The notes under the pieces were generated by a model. That model was not told the DNA's origin, did no database searches, and saw nothing but the letters and a program-made list of their open reading frames with translations. A stretch of 5,899 nt of DNA, from NCBI GenBank assembly GCA_946645735.1, contig CAMPCK010000063.1, positions 1 to 5,899 of the forward strand. Reading direction: 5' to 3'. This document shows positions 5,148 to 5,899 of the stretch, piece after piece (within the stretch, counting starts at the first letter, position 1; each line of letters opens with the position of its first letter). This stretch comes from an uncultured Clostridia bacterium. GTDB taxonomy: Bacteria > Bacillota_A > Clostridia > Peptostreptococcales > Anaerovoracaceae. The position numbers and the translations under genes are program-made.

Positions 5148-5899
5148 AATTCCGCTTCTCCCATTCTTTCCTTGACGCAGGTACAGCGCTGACCGTTCTC
5201 ATCGATCCCCGTGTCGCTGCACTTGGTGCAAAGATATTTAATGTCTGTATAGTCAAGGGCATAGTTGTTCTCTGTAAGAAGAATTGCCCTTTCTTTCTCA
5301 AGATCCCTTATTTCTTTTCTTACGGAATCCATATCCTGAACTGAAGACCCACCGAGGAGTCCTCTTGATATTTTACTAGATAAAGACTGCAGATTCATGT
5401 CGATTTGACGAATTTCAGGTAATTTATTGTACACTTCCTGTTTCCGTCCCTCGGCTCTCTTCTCAGCCTGATTTCTCAGATACTCATAATACTTGTTAAG
5501 AGTGTTCTGTGTAACGGTCACCCTCTGGTTGACATCTCTTCCGAAGGAATCCGCCTCCTGCTTCCAGTTTTCAAGGACCTTGTTCACATATCTCAGATTA
5601 GGGCTCTGAGTGAAGCTGGCCTTTTCGCAGGCTTCCAGGATTCTTTCCATTTCGAAGTGCATGTCATCCATCCAGCTGTCCACAAGCTTTTTCTCGGCCT
5701 GGGTGATGTTTCTTCTGAGTCCCAGGGAATTTAGGATACGTCTGTACACACCCTGTCTCTCGGATATCCTGTCCAGATAGTCCCTTACGTCAGCTTCTGA
5801 CTTAAGGCCTTCCTTATCCCAGCCCATGAGCATCTTGGAGACATAGGCGATATTGTTCTTGCCCGTCTCAGCGCAGTGGTCTATGGCTTTAAGTATAGC
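5126..5899 (-). CDS. DnaD-domain replication protein with helicase-loader-like C-terminus (5' end missing)
   Basis: The frame is open to the right edge, so the visible 257 residues are the C-terminal part of a longer protein; an in-frame Met at 5833 is internal to a domain and not the start. Visible residues 1-42 are the end of one DnaD domain (AIDHCAETGKNNIAYV, then GW). A second DnaD-like module follows at about 52-114 (ITQAEKKLVDSW, then YVNKVLENW). DnaD domains bind DNA and act in primosome assembly for replication restart and initiation. Residues about 130-243 differ: a helical region with RKQEVYNKLPEIRQID and a Cys cluster CxxC-x11-CxC (224, 227, 239, 241) within a CxxCxDTG motif. That pattern resembles the N-terminal zinc-binding region of DnaC/DnaI-type helicase loaders, but the protein ends about 16 residues later, with no Walker motifs. 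It is the first visible gene of the operon. Confidence 0.85.
   Translation of the reverse strand, partial: AILKAIDHCAETGKNNIAYVSKMLMGWDKEGLKSEADVRDYLDRISERQGVYRRILNSLGLRRNITQAEKKLVDSWMDDMHFEMERILEACEKASFTQSPNLRYVNKVLENWKQEADSFGRDVNQRVTVTQNTLNKYYEYLRNQAEKRAEGRKQEVYNKLPEIRQIDMNLQSLSSKISRGLLGGSSVQDMDSVRKEIRDLEKERAILLTENNYALDYTDIKYLCTKCSDTGIDENGQRCTCVKERMGEAELWQNGKL

Noticed and set aside
5086..5301. Possible frameshift hiding an AAA+ domain after the Cys cluster of the DnaD-like protein
   Set aside because: The alternative minus-strand frames over this stretch show no Walker A or other ATPase motif, and the region from 5147 onward is a complete peptidase gene, so the missing domain is not simply displaced in frame here.

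Overview
The window looks like chromosomal DNA from a low-to-moderate-GC Firmicute, most likely class Clostridia. The main pointers are a DnaD-domain replication protein, RNase M5 (a Firmicutes-type 5S rRNA maturase), a DivIC/FtsB-type division protein and strong GGAGG or GAGGTG ribosome binding sites. I cannot name a genus from the sequence. I see no mobile element, tRNA, rRNA, CRISPR array or phage signature.

Layout: positions 1-53 hold the last 16 complete codons of a plus-strand gene. Positions 74-100 hold an intrinsic terminator hairpin between convergent transcription units. From 124 to the right edge everything is on the minus strand, and the genes are packed so tightly (gaps of 3-5 bases or overlaps of 8-44 bases) that they read as one operon. 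In transcription order it encodes: a DnaD-domain protein (5' end outside the window) whose C-terminus resembles the N-terminal region of DnaC/DnaI helicase loaders; a membrane-anchored M23 peptidase with LysM and G5 domains; a DivIC/FtsB-like septum protein with a long acidic tail; RNase M5 (rnmV); 16S rRNA dimethyltransferase (rsmA/ksgA); a RimJ/RimL-like GNAT acetyltransferase; and an uncharacterised lipoprotein with a very acidic insert. No promoter is visible inside the cluster, so it probably lies to the right of the window.

Functionally the operon joins replication initiation, envelope and septum work, and rRNA maturation, all growth-linked housekeeping. rnmV-ksgA is a conserved Firmicutes pair. 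In Bacillus subtilis it is preceded by yabE, a G5-domain cell-wall protein, so the G5/M23 peptidase here lies near the equivalent position with a different catalytic domain. The less ordinary points are the DnaD/helicase-loader hybrid with no AAA+ domain, the peptidase and division genes lying in the same frame separated by one stop codon, and the unknown acidic lipoprotein. I found no strong sign of a wholly new system; most of the window is recognisable core-gene territory.
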